Below are positions 29,453-39,229 of a DNA stretch of 64,000 bases, one piece after another. The notes beneath the pieces were generated by a model that had not been told where the DNA came from, searched no databases, and saw nothing but the letters and a program-made list of their open reading frames with translations. The DNA is from Argyresthia goedartella (Eukaryota > Arthropoda > Insecta > Lepidoptera > Argyresthiidae). The translations under genes and the position numbers were made by a program. Within the stretch, counting starts at the first letter, position 1. Each line of letters opens with the position of its first letter. The stretch lies in assembly GCA_949825045.1 (NCBI GenBank), contig OX463810.1:38946201-39010200 (forward strand), written 5' to 3'.

Positions 29453-30355
29453 CTGGCAGGCTAAGGAAGGAGCAGTGGCCACTGTGAGATTTTCTGTTTT
29501 TTTTTTACACGTTTGTTCGTTACCATTTAACTAGGCTGCGCTCCAATTTACAGCCGGCTACCATGAATACTTTCCGAGATTTTGACAAAAACGTCAAATC
29601 TGCAGAGGTTATTTCAAAGTCTAATTTCTCCTAAGCTATTGTAGCCAGAATATTGAAACCAACTAGTATCTATGTACATTGAGTTAAATTATACTCTAAT
29701 GTATTATTTACAAAAGAGTTGGTTGAAATATTCCAGAAAAAAAAACACATTTATTTTTTGACATTTATTTTTGACAGGTTCCTTGAAAGGCACACCCATG
29801 AAAATTATAATTCAAAACAAACAAACAAATATCTTTCAACACACCAAAAACTGTTTCATTCGGTTGGGTGCATCTACGCTAAAAATCGATCATTGTTCAT
29901 ATTTTAACATAAACATTTATTATAATATCCATGCGATGCTCATATACGTTCTATTTCTGACTGTTGCTGATATCAAAATAGGTTTGTTTACTTACTATCA
30001 AGGAGAACAACAAATGTCATTTTCTGACATATGTATGAAGTTTGATTTTCTGATTTACTTATAAACAAATCGACACTTCAAGCTAAGCTTTTGATAAAAA
30101 GATGTCTTCTGACAAATGCAAATGTTGTTCTGAAAAAAGAAATTCATTCGTAATTCTAAAGAAGCATTGTTTTTTTCCGGTGCTCTCAATAAAATAGTTA
30201 TAGAAAATGATATTTTGTGCGAGCCATGTCGAGTGAAAGCATACAAAACTCACACGCTGATGTTAGCTGAATCTGATGCCATTATGGAACAATCAAGCAG
30301 TACCAGCAGCTTAGCAGAAGCAAGTGGCAGTCGTTCAAACACAGATGATGAAGAT
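29453..30355. repeat. Left inverted arm of the DDE transposon
   Basis: About 98 percent identical by eye to the reverse complement of 33456-34376. The main difference is that the left arm lacks about 22 bp near 30136, within the first codons of the transposase gene. It contains AT-rich terminal sequence, a GACATTTATTTTTGACAGG block, and the start of coding sequence at 30102. Confidence 0.85.
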
Positions 30356-30820
30356 GATTCTTGGCAGCCTCCTGCTACTGCTGATGAACGTTTTGAAATC
30401 AGAATGCAGCGAGTAGTTTCCTCACATCGATATTGTTTCATTTGCAACTCTGTCTCGGACCTCCAAAGAGTGCCTTTAGATACACGGTGCAGTGTTTATA
30501 CGAGAAGTAATATATACATTCCGGAAGGAAACAGATGTTACCGAAGTCATTTGATAGGTAATTATTTGTTTGAAGAAGATTTATCACGACTGCGCGTAAT
30601 TTCGTCATCAAGTAACGTTACTAATAACGAACTTAGCACATTTCTCAGAGCCCTCTCAGGTCAAAGAAATACATCTTTATTTGATAATATAGGAAATTCT
30701 AGACTAAGTGATAAGGAGCTATATATATTTACCGGGTTATCATGGGATCAGATTAACGACTTAACTGTTTTGTTATCGTCTATGAGAAATACTACTACTA
30801 TTAGTCATATTTCTCTTTAA
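30167..30820 (+). CDS. DDE transposase, N-terminal part (frameshifted)
   Basis: A frame of 217 residues encoding the N-terminal region. It has paired cysteines in ILCEPCRVK, a serine/acidic stretch (SSSTSSLAEASGS, TDDEDD), a second cysteine group (RYCFICNSVSDLQ, TRCSVY, GNRCYRSHLI) and the helix-turn-helix-like SDKELYIFTGLSWDQINDL. The natural start is probably ATG 30102 (MSSDKCKCC), but a deletion of about 22 bp shifts the frame there. At about 30805-30820 the frame shifts again and coding continues in the 30846-32129 frame. The cysteine modules probably bind the inverted ends. Confidence 0.65.
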   Translation: MFFSGALNKIVIENDILCEPCRVKAYKTHTLMLAESDAIMEQSSSTSSLAEASGSRSNTDDEDDSWQPPATADERFEIRMQRVVSSHRYCFICNSVSDLQRVPLDTRCSVYTRSNIYIPEGNRCYRSHLIGNYLFEEDLSRLRVISSSSNVTNNELSTFLRALSGQRNTSLFDNIGNSRLSDKELYIFTGLSWDQINDLTVLLSSMRNTTTISHISL

Positions 30821-30845
30821 ACTCAGAACTGGGAATTCTAATGCT

Positions 30846-32129
30846 TTGATTGCTGGTTTATTTGGAGTAAAGAACAAACAACAAATATCGAATATGTGGA
30901 TGGATATATTACGCAGCTTCGAGAATGACATTTCATTTGGGTATACTTCAACTACTCGGAAAGAACTCATTGCTAATACAACGACTACAGCCCGCAGATT
31001 GCTAGGTCTGCGTGATGACCAATTGGCGTTAATTTTTGATGGGACTTATGTTCGTCATGAAAAAAGCCAAAACAATGAATATCAGAGAAAATCTTATTCA
31101 GGTCAAAAAAAAGTACCGCTTTGCAAACCTTTTACAATTTGCACAACAAACGGGTTTCTTGTCAACTTTGCGGGACCCTATTATGGTACACAGAATGATG
31201 CATCTATTATGAAATTGGTGATGGAAGATAGTGATTTTCAATCTCTACTACGACCTGGTGATGTTTTCATTGTTGATCGTGGTTTCCGTGATGTGATTTC
31301 ATATCTGAAAGAAAAGGGCTTTATTGTCCAAATGCCTGATCTGCTAGGAAAAAGATCGCAACTTCCTACAATCGAAGCTAATGAGTCTAGGCGAGTTACC
31401 AAAATACGTTGGGTGGTAGAAGCCGTTCATGGGGCTATTTGTCAGAAACACAAATTATTACATCATAGTCTCGATAACAAAATTCTACCCAAGGTAAAAT
31501 CTCTTTGTAAAGTTGTTGGTTTTTTGCATAATAGATATGGAAAAAGGCTAAACGGTCATACAGTCATCGAAGATGAAGTAATTGATATTATGGAAAAAAT
31601 AATGAATATACCAAATACTTTAAGCGTCGAAGTAGAAACCATGAAATGGAATCGGCGTAAAACCGCATTGAGAACATTGTTGGCATCAGAAGTCCTAGAT
31701 TTCCCGCGATTAACTGAGAACCAGTTAAAGTTATTATTTACTGGTACTTATCAGCTATCACAAGCTATCTCATACTTAGCTGAATTGATCGATGATGACA
31801 ATAAAGTGAGCATTCAATACATAAAGGAAACGCCAAACATAATAAAATGTAATGTTAGATCTCGTCATCGAAATTCCAAATCATACCGAGTATATGCAGA
31901 GTACACAGCAAACAGTACAGAAATTGAAGGGATGCGCCGATATTGCAGCGATTGTCCGAATGGGCTCAGGACTATAGGGTGTTGTTCGCATGTAGCAAGT
32001 GTTATTTATTATTTAAGCCACGGAAGATTTCTTGCTAAAATATTGCGCCCTTCTCAAATATTGACAAAAATATTTTCTTATGATGAAACAGTAGTCGTTG
32101 ACAATGATATGAGTGATGAGGATGACTAA
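30846..32129 (+). CDS. DDE transposase, catalytic and SWIM-like C-terminal part
   Basis: A 427-residue frame. The catalytic triad is visible: Asp 65 in LIFDGTYV, Asp 144 in VFIVDRGFRD, Glu 192 in RWVVEAVHG. KSYSGQKKVPLCKPF and GPYYGTQNDASI are typical of DDE_Tnp_4-type (Harbinger/ISL2EU) enzymes. The C-terminus has CSDC, then GCCSHVASVIYYL (Cys 367, 370, 379, 380, His 382), resembling a SWIM zinc finger, and an acidic end. The enzyme would cut and join the transposon ends. Sequence just upstream of the first Met (FLFKLRTGNSN) belongs to the same protein, so this Met is internal. The gene is inactivated by the two upstream frameshifts. Confidence 0.82.
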   Translation: MIAGLFGVKNKQQISNMWMDILRSFENDISFGYTSTTRKELIANTTTTARRLLGLRDDQLALIFDGTYVRHEKSQNNEYQRKSYSGQKKVPLCKPFTICTTNGFLVNFAGPYYGTQNDASIMKLVMEDSDFQSLLRPGDVFIVDRGFRDVISYLKEKGFIVQMPDLLGKRSQLPTIEANESRRVTKIRWVVEAVHGAICQKHKLLHHSLDNKILPKVKSLCKVVGFLHNRYGKRLNGHTVIEDEVIDIMEKIMNIPNTLSVEVETMKWNRRKTALRTLLASEVLDFPRLTENQLKLLFTGTYQLSQAISYLAELIDDDNKVSIQYIKETPNIIKCNVRSRHRNSKSYRVYAEYTANSTEIEGMRRYCSDCPNGLRTIGCCSHVASVIYYLSHGRFLAKILRPSQILTKIFSYDETVVVDNDMSDEDD

Positions 32130-32413
32130 TAATTCTTTCATGTTTTTATTTTAATTAAAATAGTAATAGATATAAGAAACTATGTTATAACAAAAGTTAT
32201 GAATACAATATTTTATCTAACCTCATTGTTATTATGTAATTTTGAAAAGCGAACTTTATTGTATGAGATGAGATAAACCTTTTTATAAACTTTAAACTGT
32301 CATAAGTGTGACACTCACAGCCTTCTGTTACCGATTCTTTTGTTTTTCTATTGTTTTTGGTAATTGGTAAACAATCACCAATTAAAAATAATATTATTAT
32401 CAATAAATCAATA
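32130..32413. other. Non-coding spacer in the transposon
   Basis: AT-rich sequence after the transposase stop. It may hold the transposase poly(A) signal and the promoter of the next gene; I cannot assign a box. Confidence 0.4.
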
Positions 32414-33019
32414 ATGTCTTCCTATAAGCTGATAAAACAGCCTTTAACATTGTATAATTATGCATTTAATAAAATAAGTAATTCATTGAGCGAACATATA
32501 ATACATTTTATAGAAAGGGACTACGATTCTACAATAGTAGCAAAAGTAAGTGGTGTGTAATTGTGTTTGCAGTTTTAGCTGACTGACACCCGTCGATTTC
32601 ATTGTAACTGATGATCTGATGAATATTAAATAAGTTAAGATGACGATTTTATTCTACCTGCATTGAATACAATCACTAATAAAGTGATGATATAATTATT
32701 GTAAATATGCTTTAACCTAAGTGTATAATTATTTCAGATGAAGATGATATATGATATATGATATATAGATGAGATAAAAACTAAAATTTTCGAGCTTCCC
32801 ATACCAACACAAATATCCCAAAAATTATTTCTAAGCTCAATACCAAACATTGAAATTAACCTTGCAGATGAAAACATTAGCTTAAAACGGGGCTGTGATA
32901 ATTGTAGGACTGAGTATTGGCCAACTTGGGAGGATGAGCAATGGAGTTGGGATAATCTTCGTAATTTGTATTGCCCCGATTGTTCGAATGAGTGTTATAA
33001 TGACGAGTCATACTTATAG
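32414..33019 (+). CDS. Possible second transposon gene: two-exon zinc-ribbon protein (disrupted)
   Basis: Exon 1 (32414-32545) starts MSSYKLIKQPLTLYNYAFNK and ends with an in-phase donor, AAA then GTAAGT. An acceptor TTTCAG precedes 32738. Exon 2 (32738-33019) is in phase and, after one TGA inside a GATATAT repeat, reads IFELPIPTQISQKLF, then GCDNCRTEYWPTWEDEQW and LYCPDCSNECYND before its stop. The two CxxC pairs suggest a zinc ribbon. Spliced length would be about 137 residues. I do not recognise the family. It lies inside the transposon on the transposase strand, so it may be a transposition accessory factor. Splicing is a prediction, and the TGA would truncate it. Confidence 0.35.
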
Positions 33020-33084
33020 GCATATATTTATGAATTTGGTTTGAAGTGCAATACACACAAACAGAATAAAAATATTTTGGTTAC

Positions 33085-33455
33085 GTATGATAAAAGATAT
33101 TAATTGTTTGTTTATTTTTAGTTAGAATTTCATGGGTGTATTGTACTTGTCAAAAATAAATGTCATAAAAATATTTTTTTTACTGTACTTTTTCAAGCAA
33201 CCAGTAAACACACTACAGTATACTTTTTCTCAATCTACGTAGAAAATATATATAATGTAATAAATATGTATGGTACATACAATATGAACAATGACAGATT
33301 TTTTGCGTAGATGCACCCAACCCAATGAAACAATTTTTGATGTGTTGAAAGATATTTGTTTGTTTGTTTTGAATTATAATTTTCATGGGTGTGCCTTTCA
33401 AGGAACCTGTCAAAAATAAATGTCAAAAAATAAATGTGTTTTTTTTTTTCATCTT
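33085..33455. repeat. Extra subterminal repeat copies in the right arm
   Basis: The block with GACATTTATTTTTGACAGG and CACACCCATGAAAATTATAA, present once in the left arm (29750-29815), occurs at 33130-33175 (diverged), at 33350-33440 and again at 34020-34080, all reversed. The right side is therefore a tandem of end-like segments. One is fused directly to the truncated transposase start at 33456. Confidence 0.65.
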
Positions 33456-33738
33456 CATCATCTGTGTTTGAACGACTGCCACTTGCTTCTGCTAAGCTGC
33501 TGGTACTGCTTGATTGTTCCATAATGGCATCAGATTCAGCTAACATCAGCGTGTGAGTTTTGTATGCTTTCACTCGACATGGCTCGCACAAAATATCATT
33601 TTCTATAACTATTTTATTGAGAGCACCGGAAAAAAACAATGCTTCTTTAGAATTACGAATGAATTTCTTTTTTCCTGTTTTTTTACGGAGAACCGTAGAA
33701 CAACATTTGCATTCGTCAGAAGACATCTTTTTCATCAA
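33456..33738 (-). pseudogene. Duplicated N-terminus of the transposase
   Basis: A minus-strand frame beginning near 33726-33738 with MSSDECKCC, then CEPCRVKAYKTH and SSSTSSLAEASG, followed by AT-rich subterminal DNA after NTDDEDE. It duplicates about the first 90 codons of the transposase. It has no catalytic domain. A truncated protein with only the cysteine module could in principle bind ends and interfere, but expression is unknown. Confidence 0.7.
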
Positions 33739-34376
33739 AAGATTAGCTTGAAGTGTCGATTTGTTTATAAGTAAATAAGAAAATCAAACTTCATACATAT
33801 GTCAGAAATCGACATTTATTGTTCTCCTTGATAGTAAGTAAACAAACATATTTTGATATCAGCAACAGTTAGAAATAGAACGTTTGAGCATCGCATGGAT
33901 ATTATAATAAATGTTTATGTTACAATATGAACAATGATCGATTTTTAGCGTAGATGCACCCAACCGAATGAAACAATTTTTGGTGTATTGAAAGATATTT
34001 GTTTGTTTGTTTTGAATTATAATTTTCATGGGTGTGCCTTTCAAGGAACCTGTCAAAAATAAATGTCAAAAAATAAATGTGTTTTTTTTTCTCTGGAATT
34101 TTTCAACCAACTCTTTTGTAAATAATACATTAGAGTATAATTTAACTCAATGTACATAGATACTAGGTGGTTTCAATTATTCTGGCTACAATAGCTTAGG
34201 AGAAATTAGACTTTGAAATAACCTCTGCAGATTTGACGTTTTTGTCAAAATCTCGGAAAGTATTCATAGTAGCCGGCTGTGAATTGGAGCGCAGCCTAGT
34301 TAAATGGTAACGAACAAACGTGTAAAAAAAAACAGAAAATCTCACAGTGGCCACTGCTCCTTCCTTAGCCTGCCAG
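33456..34376. repeat. Right inverted arm of the DDE transposon
   Basis: Reverse complement of the left arm. It includes a minus-strand copy of the transposase start (frame to 33738, beginning MSSDECKCC) that keeps the about 22 bp missing from the left copy. The copied coding sequence breaks off after the acidic stretch. Confidence 0.85.
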
Positions 34377-34560
34377 GCCCTTTAAGTCCATGAAGAAGTA
34401 CCAAGAAGTCTGGTAAATTGTGACCTATACTCCTGATATTTTGAGAAATTATATTAAGATAAGACTTTGATGTAAGGATATGATTTTTACAGTTACTATT
34501 GTCAGTGAGAATGGCTCTACATACCGATAGGCTATCCAGTTCTTTTATCAATTCATTTAC
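34377..34560 (-). pseudogene. LINE-D ORF2, start of endonuclease
   Basis: A minus-strand frame with SYLNIISQNIRSIGHNL and DFLVLLHGLK, the first strands of a LINE endonuclease. It continues at 29452 with FDCHILILTECWL once the inserted transposon is removed. It is the 5' piece of the LINE-D ORF2. Confidence 0.75.
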
Positions 34561-35035
34561 ATGATCGAATGTGGATGTATTTTTATATTGGATCTGATTA
34601 TTGTAATTACAATTTTTGATTTGATATATAGTTGGATTGTTCTGTTTTCTGAATTGTATTTATTTGGATTAATTGTGGCCGGGTTAATATATATATTTGT
34701 CTCTAGATTTTTGTGTAAATGACAATTTGTTCGTGCAAGTGTGATTGTAAAAGCGGTGTGAGTTTCTGTATGTTGTGTGTGTATATTTAGATGATGAATG
34801 AATATGTGTGTAGTTTGTATATGTATTTGTATGTACTTTTTATAATTTAAATATTTTTCTAGAATTTGACATTTTGATATAATAAACAAAGATAGTCACT
34901 TTTTGTTTTTAAGCTTATCAAGGTCGCTTTCACTGACAATTCTGCAGTATGGCAGTCCTTCAGCCTTCCGAATGTAGACCAAGTGTGTTAGTTATTCTTT
35001 TGTGTTAAATGTTATCTGATAGTGGCTTGCCTGAG
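34561..35035. other. No gene recognised; possible LINE-D 5' region
   Basis: The start is rich in TGTG and TATA dinucleotide runs and may be LINE-D 5' sequence. A 110-residue minus-strand frame is low in complexity (Ile/Thr/His-rich) and probably not a gene. Confidence 0.35.
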
Positions 35036-35039
35036 TTAC

Positions 35040-35345
35040 TTGCCGCGTGAGCTGTCTTGCCTCTCTCCAACAGTGTTTCTGCGATTCCTGACGATGATAT
35101 TGCTAAGGCAATGCCACGATTACTCCTTACTTTTGCCAATAGCAAATTGATAAGAAAGGTTTTTCCCGTTCCACCAGGAGCATCCAGGAAAAAGAGTTGC
35201 CCAATTTATTTTTCAATTTTGCCAAGGATCTGTTGATAAATGTAAAGCTGTTCATCTGCCAGTAACTCTTCACTATATGACACCATCTTTTCTAGGGCGC
35301 AGGGATCATAATTGGTCTCCCTCAGATATTCTCGATTACCCATAG
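35040..35345 (-). pseudogene. PIF1-like helicase fragment (Helitron type)
   Basis: The minus strand encodes MGNREYLRETNYDP, SEELLADEQLYIYQQ, then FFLDAPGGTGKTFLINLLLA, which is the Walker A region of PIF1-family helicases, and SSSGIAETLLERGKTAHAA (motif Ia). A stop interrupts the segment before FFLD. The rest of the helicase is missing. Helitrons encode this type of helicase, and a related piece is at 45441-45848. Confidence 0.7.
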
Positions 35346-35529
35346 TTGCTGCAGATCTTTTTGGCAGTGGGAATCCTTATTGTGCCAAGTTTTGTCCTGC
35401 TTGAGCTAACACTGCATCCTCGATCAATATCAAGCATCTGTTGTAGACCTCATCTGCGCACTATCTTGCAAGTTTTTGACCGCGCGTCCTCTCCACTACC
35501 CGAAATAACCCTCCTTGACCGCCGTATCC
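35346..35529. other. No gene recognised
   Basis: Short junction region between the helicase remnant (minus) and a Jockey remnant (plus). Confidence 0.4.
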
Positions 35530-36050
35530 CCTAGAAGAACAAAGTGAAGTAGTTAGGCATGACATTAGACTCCCGACTAAACTTCAAAAACCACAATAAG
35601 ACGGTCCACGACAAAGCAGCCTTCTAAAAGGGTAGGTTTCATCCGCTCATGAGAAGTAAAAGCAAACTCCCGTTGCGCTGCAAAATATTTCTCTATCAAA
35701 CTTGCATCCTCCCTGTCTTCACGCATGCAAGTCCAGTCTTTGCACACTGCTCCCACTCACTTAAGCCTCTTCAGGTTCTACAAAGCCCCTTCATGCGTAA
35801 AGCCGTAGGTGCCTCATGGTACATGCGCAACGTAGACCTCCATAGTGACTTTAGACGCCCCACAGTAAAGCAATATATGAAAGAAGCGTCTGAACGCTAC
35901 TAAATTAATGCATCTAGCCATCCGAAACTGCTTATCATACAAGCAAACTGTTACGAACCGTCCCCAGACATAAATAAGAAACATCTCTATAAAAGACGCC
36001 CCAAAGACGGTCTTCCTAGAACCAGAGGACGATATCACAAAAGTGTTTAA
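35530..36050 (+). pseudogene. Jockey-clade LINE, RT C-terminal remnant
   Basis: Plus-strand broken frames read LGMTLDSRLNFKNH, then RSKSKLPLRCKIFLYQTCIL, FMRKAVGASWYMRNVDLH and KQYMKEASERY. These are typical of the C-terminus of Jockey-clade ORF2. Frameshifts and stops (for example AAF followed by a stop) make it inactive. The RT core is absent. Confidence 0.75.
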
Positions 36051-37250
36051 AGCTCAACCAGATCCCGCCCCTCACACACGTTAACTCGACGAAGGCTGTA
36101 TTCCCGAAGCATTACCGCGCCTCAGATACCAAATTTGGATTGAAAGAGATCGCCCTCTTGATCCACCGTACACATCTTCCGTGACGACACAAACAGAATG
36201 GGCCGCCGAGTGTATCCTTTTTACTATGAAAAGTGGGGTCTCCACTGTAACGTGCACAAAACTGACGGTGTTATGTTCACAATGAAGAGGAAAAATACGT
36301 TAGCAAACCCGCGAGGTTACCGTCCAAATGTGTGTATGAGAGACCAGACTGCTGAAAATAAGAATACTGTGTGATATATTTGCGTCCATGAAGACACGAG
36401 GCTTTTCTGAAAGTACACGCCAAGTGTTCTGTAAAGAAAGCAAAACAAATAAGGAGTATGCTAAATTCTAGTATCGGCTTGAGGTCAAGAGTTGACTTCG
36501 TTGTCAAGCTTCTTATCATCAAGACGAACATAACACCAATAATGGAGTTACGGTATAGTACAGCTCTTACCGAGAGTTACCAAGATAAATATTAACAGAC
36601 TTGAAGCTACCGCCTAAGAGAACCGCCTACAAAAACGCTGCCCAGATGTCCCACTGCCTTGACAGTAAGATCGTCTGGGAAATGTTGAACGAAGATCAGT
36701 GGCATGTCCGGGTGGCGGATCTTAACAATGAGGTCCTAGCCTAGGTCCATGGCGCTGAAATCGAGGGCGTCACCAGCGTCGGTACTACCTACAATCGGTA
36801 CAACTGACACAACACACTAATGCCAACGAACAGACTTCGAGGAGAAGCCATACCGCAAATTGCCAGTGCCGAGAGGCCAAAACCGCTTGACAGACGGGCG
36901 GTGCTGCAACACTCCTAATACATACAAAACCCGACGTAAACATGCGCTCACACACACATATACAGACACAAACACGTACACATAAACAATTAAAATTTTC
37001 TGATATTAAACCCGATTGGAACAACGCCCAATAAGAACATGATCATTCGACATGAGCTGTCTTTTAGCAACTTTGCTTGTCGACTCGTCTTCCGATTGGC
37101 CAATTGTTCAATTGCAATTGATGTCATAAATAAGTATTATGGCTACAGGACCGACCCGACCAGCCCCCTTGTTCGGTAAATCTACCGAAAACTGTGGGAA
37201 TATGGTAGTTTTACCATACACCAAACGTACATTTGACTGCGTTGGATATG
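36051..37250. other. Unexplained stretch, coding-like composition to about 36950
   Basis: The sequence from 36050 to about 36950 is richer in GC than its surroundings, and short plus-strand stretches look coding-like (for example KLPPKRTAYKNAAQMSH and NEDQWHVRVADLNNEV). They do not match a family I know. It may be a decayed continuation of the Jockey copy or another element. A CA/TA-rich microsatellite lies near 36950-36980. Confidence 0.3.
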
Positions 37251-37254
37251 ACAG

Positions 37255-37995
37255 GGCATTTCAGACAAAGCACGGATGTGGCTACATCTAGGCTAGTATA
37301 TTTTAGTTACTTTCATAGTGTCAAGTCCTATGGTATTTTGTTGTGGGGGAAAGCAGCGGATATTCAAACTATTTTTATTTTACAGAAAAGAGCTATTCGA
37401 GCAATTTATAATTTAAAACGAACAGACTCCTTAAGAGAGCTTTTAAAAAAAAAAACATACTAACTGTAGCTAGTCAATTTATTTTCGAAAATATAATGTA
37501 TGTACGCAAGAATCTTACAACATTTTCCAAACTTAGCGATAGCTGTAATGAAAGAAATAATCACAGACTGTGTGCGCCCCGATTTAGACTCGCGAAGGTT
37601 AGCAATTCTTTCAAGAGTCAGTGTATTCTCTACTATAATAAGATACCTCTGGAGATTTTGCAATTGCCATTTGAACAATTTAAAAAACATGTTAATGCAA
37701 CTTTGTCGAAAAAGGGATATTACAATGTTCAAGATTACTTAAATGACAGGACTGTATAGGGTTAATCTAGCTCAACACAGACCTTGCTGTTAATAATTTT
37801 TTAATTATTTATTCCTGCTTATTAATCTTTTTATTTTTGTAATGGTTAAGCACAACCAATTTTTAAAAGAGATCTAAAAATCAATCTGTGGGAGTCTCTA
37901 CGCCCTCCTTCTCCCATAGTGGTCCAATGTAGCGAAGAGGCAAAAAATGACGTTTGCTAAGTATATGTAAATATCTACAGTAATGAAGTACTTTG
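37255..37995 (+). pseudogene. LINE-B, 5'-truncated copy (RT C-terminus and 3' UTR)
   Basis: Plus-strand frames show VATSRLVYFSYFHSVKSYG and LQKRAIRAIYNLKRTDSL, then, after a shift at a run of ten A at about 37446, IMYVRKNLTTFSKLSD and GYYNVQDYLNDRTV at the C-terminus. The 3' UTR ends in CTTTGACTTTGACTTTGAG. Related copies are at 6314-7146, 21108-21430 and 56074-57540. The RT core is missing. Confidence 0.75.
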
Positions 37996-38540
37996 ACTTT
38001 GACTTTGAGTTAGTCTTAGTGAAAAAGGGGGGCAGGGCAACATTTATAACTACGCACCTTCTTTAGGGTAGACATAAACATATATGAATACTAATGATAA
38101 ACAATAAAAATGAATTCTATTCTTGTCGACGCGCGGAACGTGGATGTCTTCCGGGGGCTCTATAGGTCGATATTGAAAGTGTGAATTCACTAGTCGACGA
38201 ACCACATTCCCATCGAGCGAGGAGTGCGTCAGGGCGAAGCCATACCACATAAGCACTTTACGTCTTAGAGGACATACTACTATAGCATATTACTATTTTG
38301 ACAGTTCATAAAAACTATCTATTTTGACTACCAGTCAAATAGCGGGTTATACTCGGCGGTGTAAAGATACATAGAATAACTTAACCCCTTCATTGCAGTG
38401 AGTGCTATTCTGAAGGCGTCAACACGAACTAACTAAACTGACAGCTTGGAATCCGATAGCCCTTACCCGGCTATCATATTTATTTATTTTAATTTAATTT
38501 ATAATTTACTAAAGTAATTAATTTAAAATTTAATTAGTTT
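37996..38540. other. No gene recognised
   Basis: No domain-bearing frame and no clear repeats apart from AT-rich runs near 38480-38540. Confidence 0.4.
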
Positions 38541-38544
38541 CGTA

Positions 38545-38740
38545 AGTTGAGTTCATTATGCGGACGTTCTAACGCCTGATAGAAGATATTGTGAGGACAT
38601 CTTCATATCTCCATAGATGCGGGGTTGGGCTAGCCCCCTGTCACGCAAAATGGACTTTTAAATAACTGGCTCAACATGGGCGCAATTGTGCCTCCGCCAC
38701 CCCGTATGGGAAACCGCGTGATACTATGTGAGTTAGTAAG
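38545..38740 (+). mobile_element. SINE-A, 5'-truncated copy
   Basis: It shares GTTCTAACGcctga, GGGCTAGCCCCCTGTCACGC and CCCGTATGGGAAA with the full-length copies at 48437-48718 and 46983-47255. The tRNA-like head is missing. Confidence 0.7.
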
Positions 38741-38779
38741 TTTCTAGCGCCTCTGGAATCCGCATGGTATCCATTAAGA

Positions 38780-38930
38780 CGTAGTGAATTGATGTCTGGG
38801 TGACTGAAGCGGTCGCGCCCTGACGAGGCTCGAACCTTGGACGTTTTTGTTTGCCACTCCTCGCTAACTAGTTTACATGAGGCCCTCGTTAGCACGCGTC
38901 CTTGTTGATACATTGTGTGTGTATCTACGG
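38780..38930 (-). mobile_element. Possible tRNA-derived SINE head
   Basis: On the minus strand TTAGCGAGGAGTGGC resembles a polymerase III A box, and AAGGTTCGAGCC, about 45 bases later, resembles a B box. The body does not match the other SINEs here. It could be a different SINE or a degenerate tRNA pseudogene. Confidence 0.35.
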
Positions 38931-39229
38931 ACTGTCTAGTATAACTTGGTATTAAACTAGGGGGATCATTTATATTGTAGGCACCCATGATCTGAGACAA
39001 AGTTTCATTTAGAACGGTCGGCCGCTGAACCTTAGATAATTATGTCAGATTAAAGCCCTTTTTGATCATGCTGCCTAGAAATCAAAGCGTCTAGATAAAT
39101 AAAGGATTCATCCTTTTAGGAATCTGGCCTTATATGAATATAATTATCCTCAGATGGACTGAAAATATGGAAAACTGAAAATCTAGAGTACTTGACATTG
39201 CGCGCCCTCTTTTTACTGGTGTAATAAAT

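Larger units (their letters stand above)
29453..34376 (+). mobile_element. DDE transposon (Harbinger/ISL2EU-like) with coding-sequence-containing inverted ends
   Basis: The outermost CTGGCAGGCTAAGGAAGGAG (from 29453) is mirrored exactly at the right end (to 34376). The element is 4924 bp. Inverted similarity continues inward for about 0.9 kb (29453-30355 against 33456-34376) and includes the first part of the transposase gene. The interior encodes a DDE transposase with a SWIM-like zinc finger and a possible second, spliced gene. It splits LINE-D ORF2. The flanks read AAAGGGC on one side and ACCCTTT on the other (minus strand), so any duplication is at most a few bases. Superfamily assignment is from motif memory. 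Confidence 0.85.

Noticed and set aside
32197..32403. 68-residue minus-strand frame near the transposase end
   Set aside because: AT-rich and without a domain; it overlaps the spacer and the upstream region of the possible second transposon gene.
34557..34889. 110-residue Ile/Thr/His-rich minus-strand frame
   Set aside because: Composition follows TG/TA repeats in the DNA; no motif is present.
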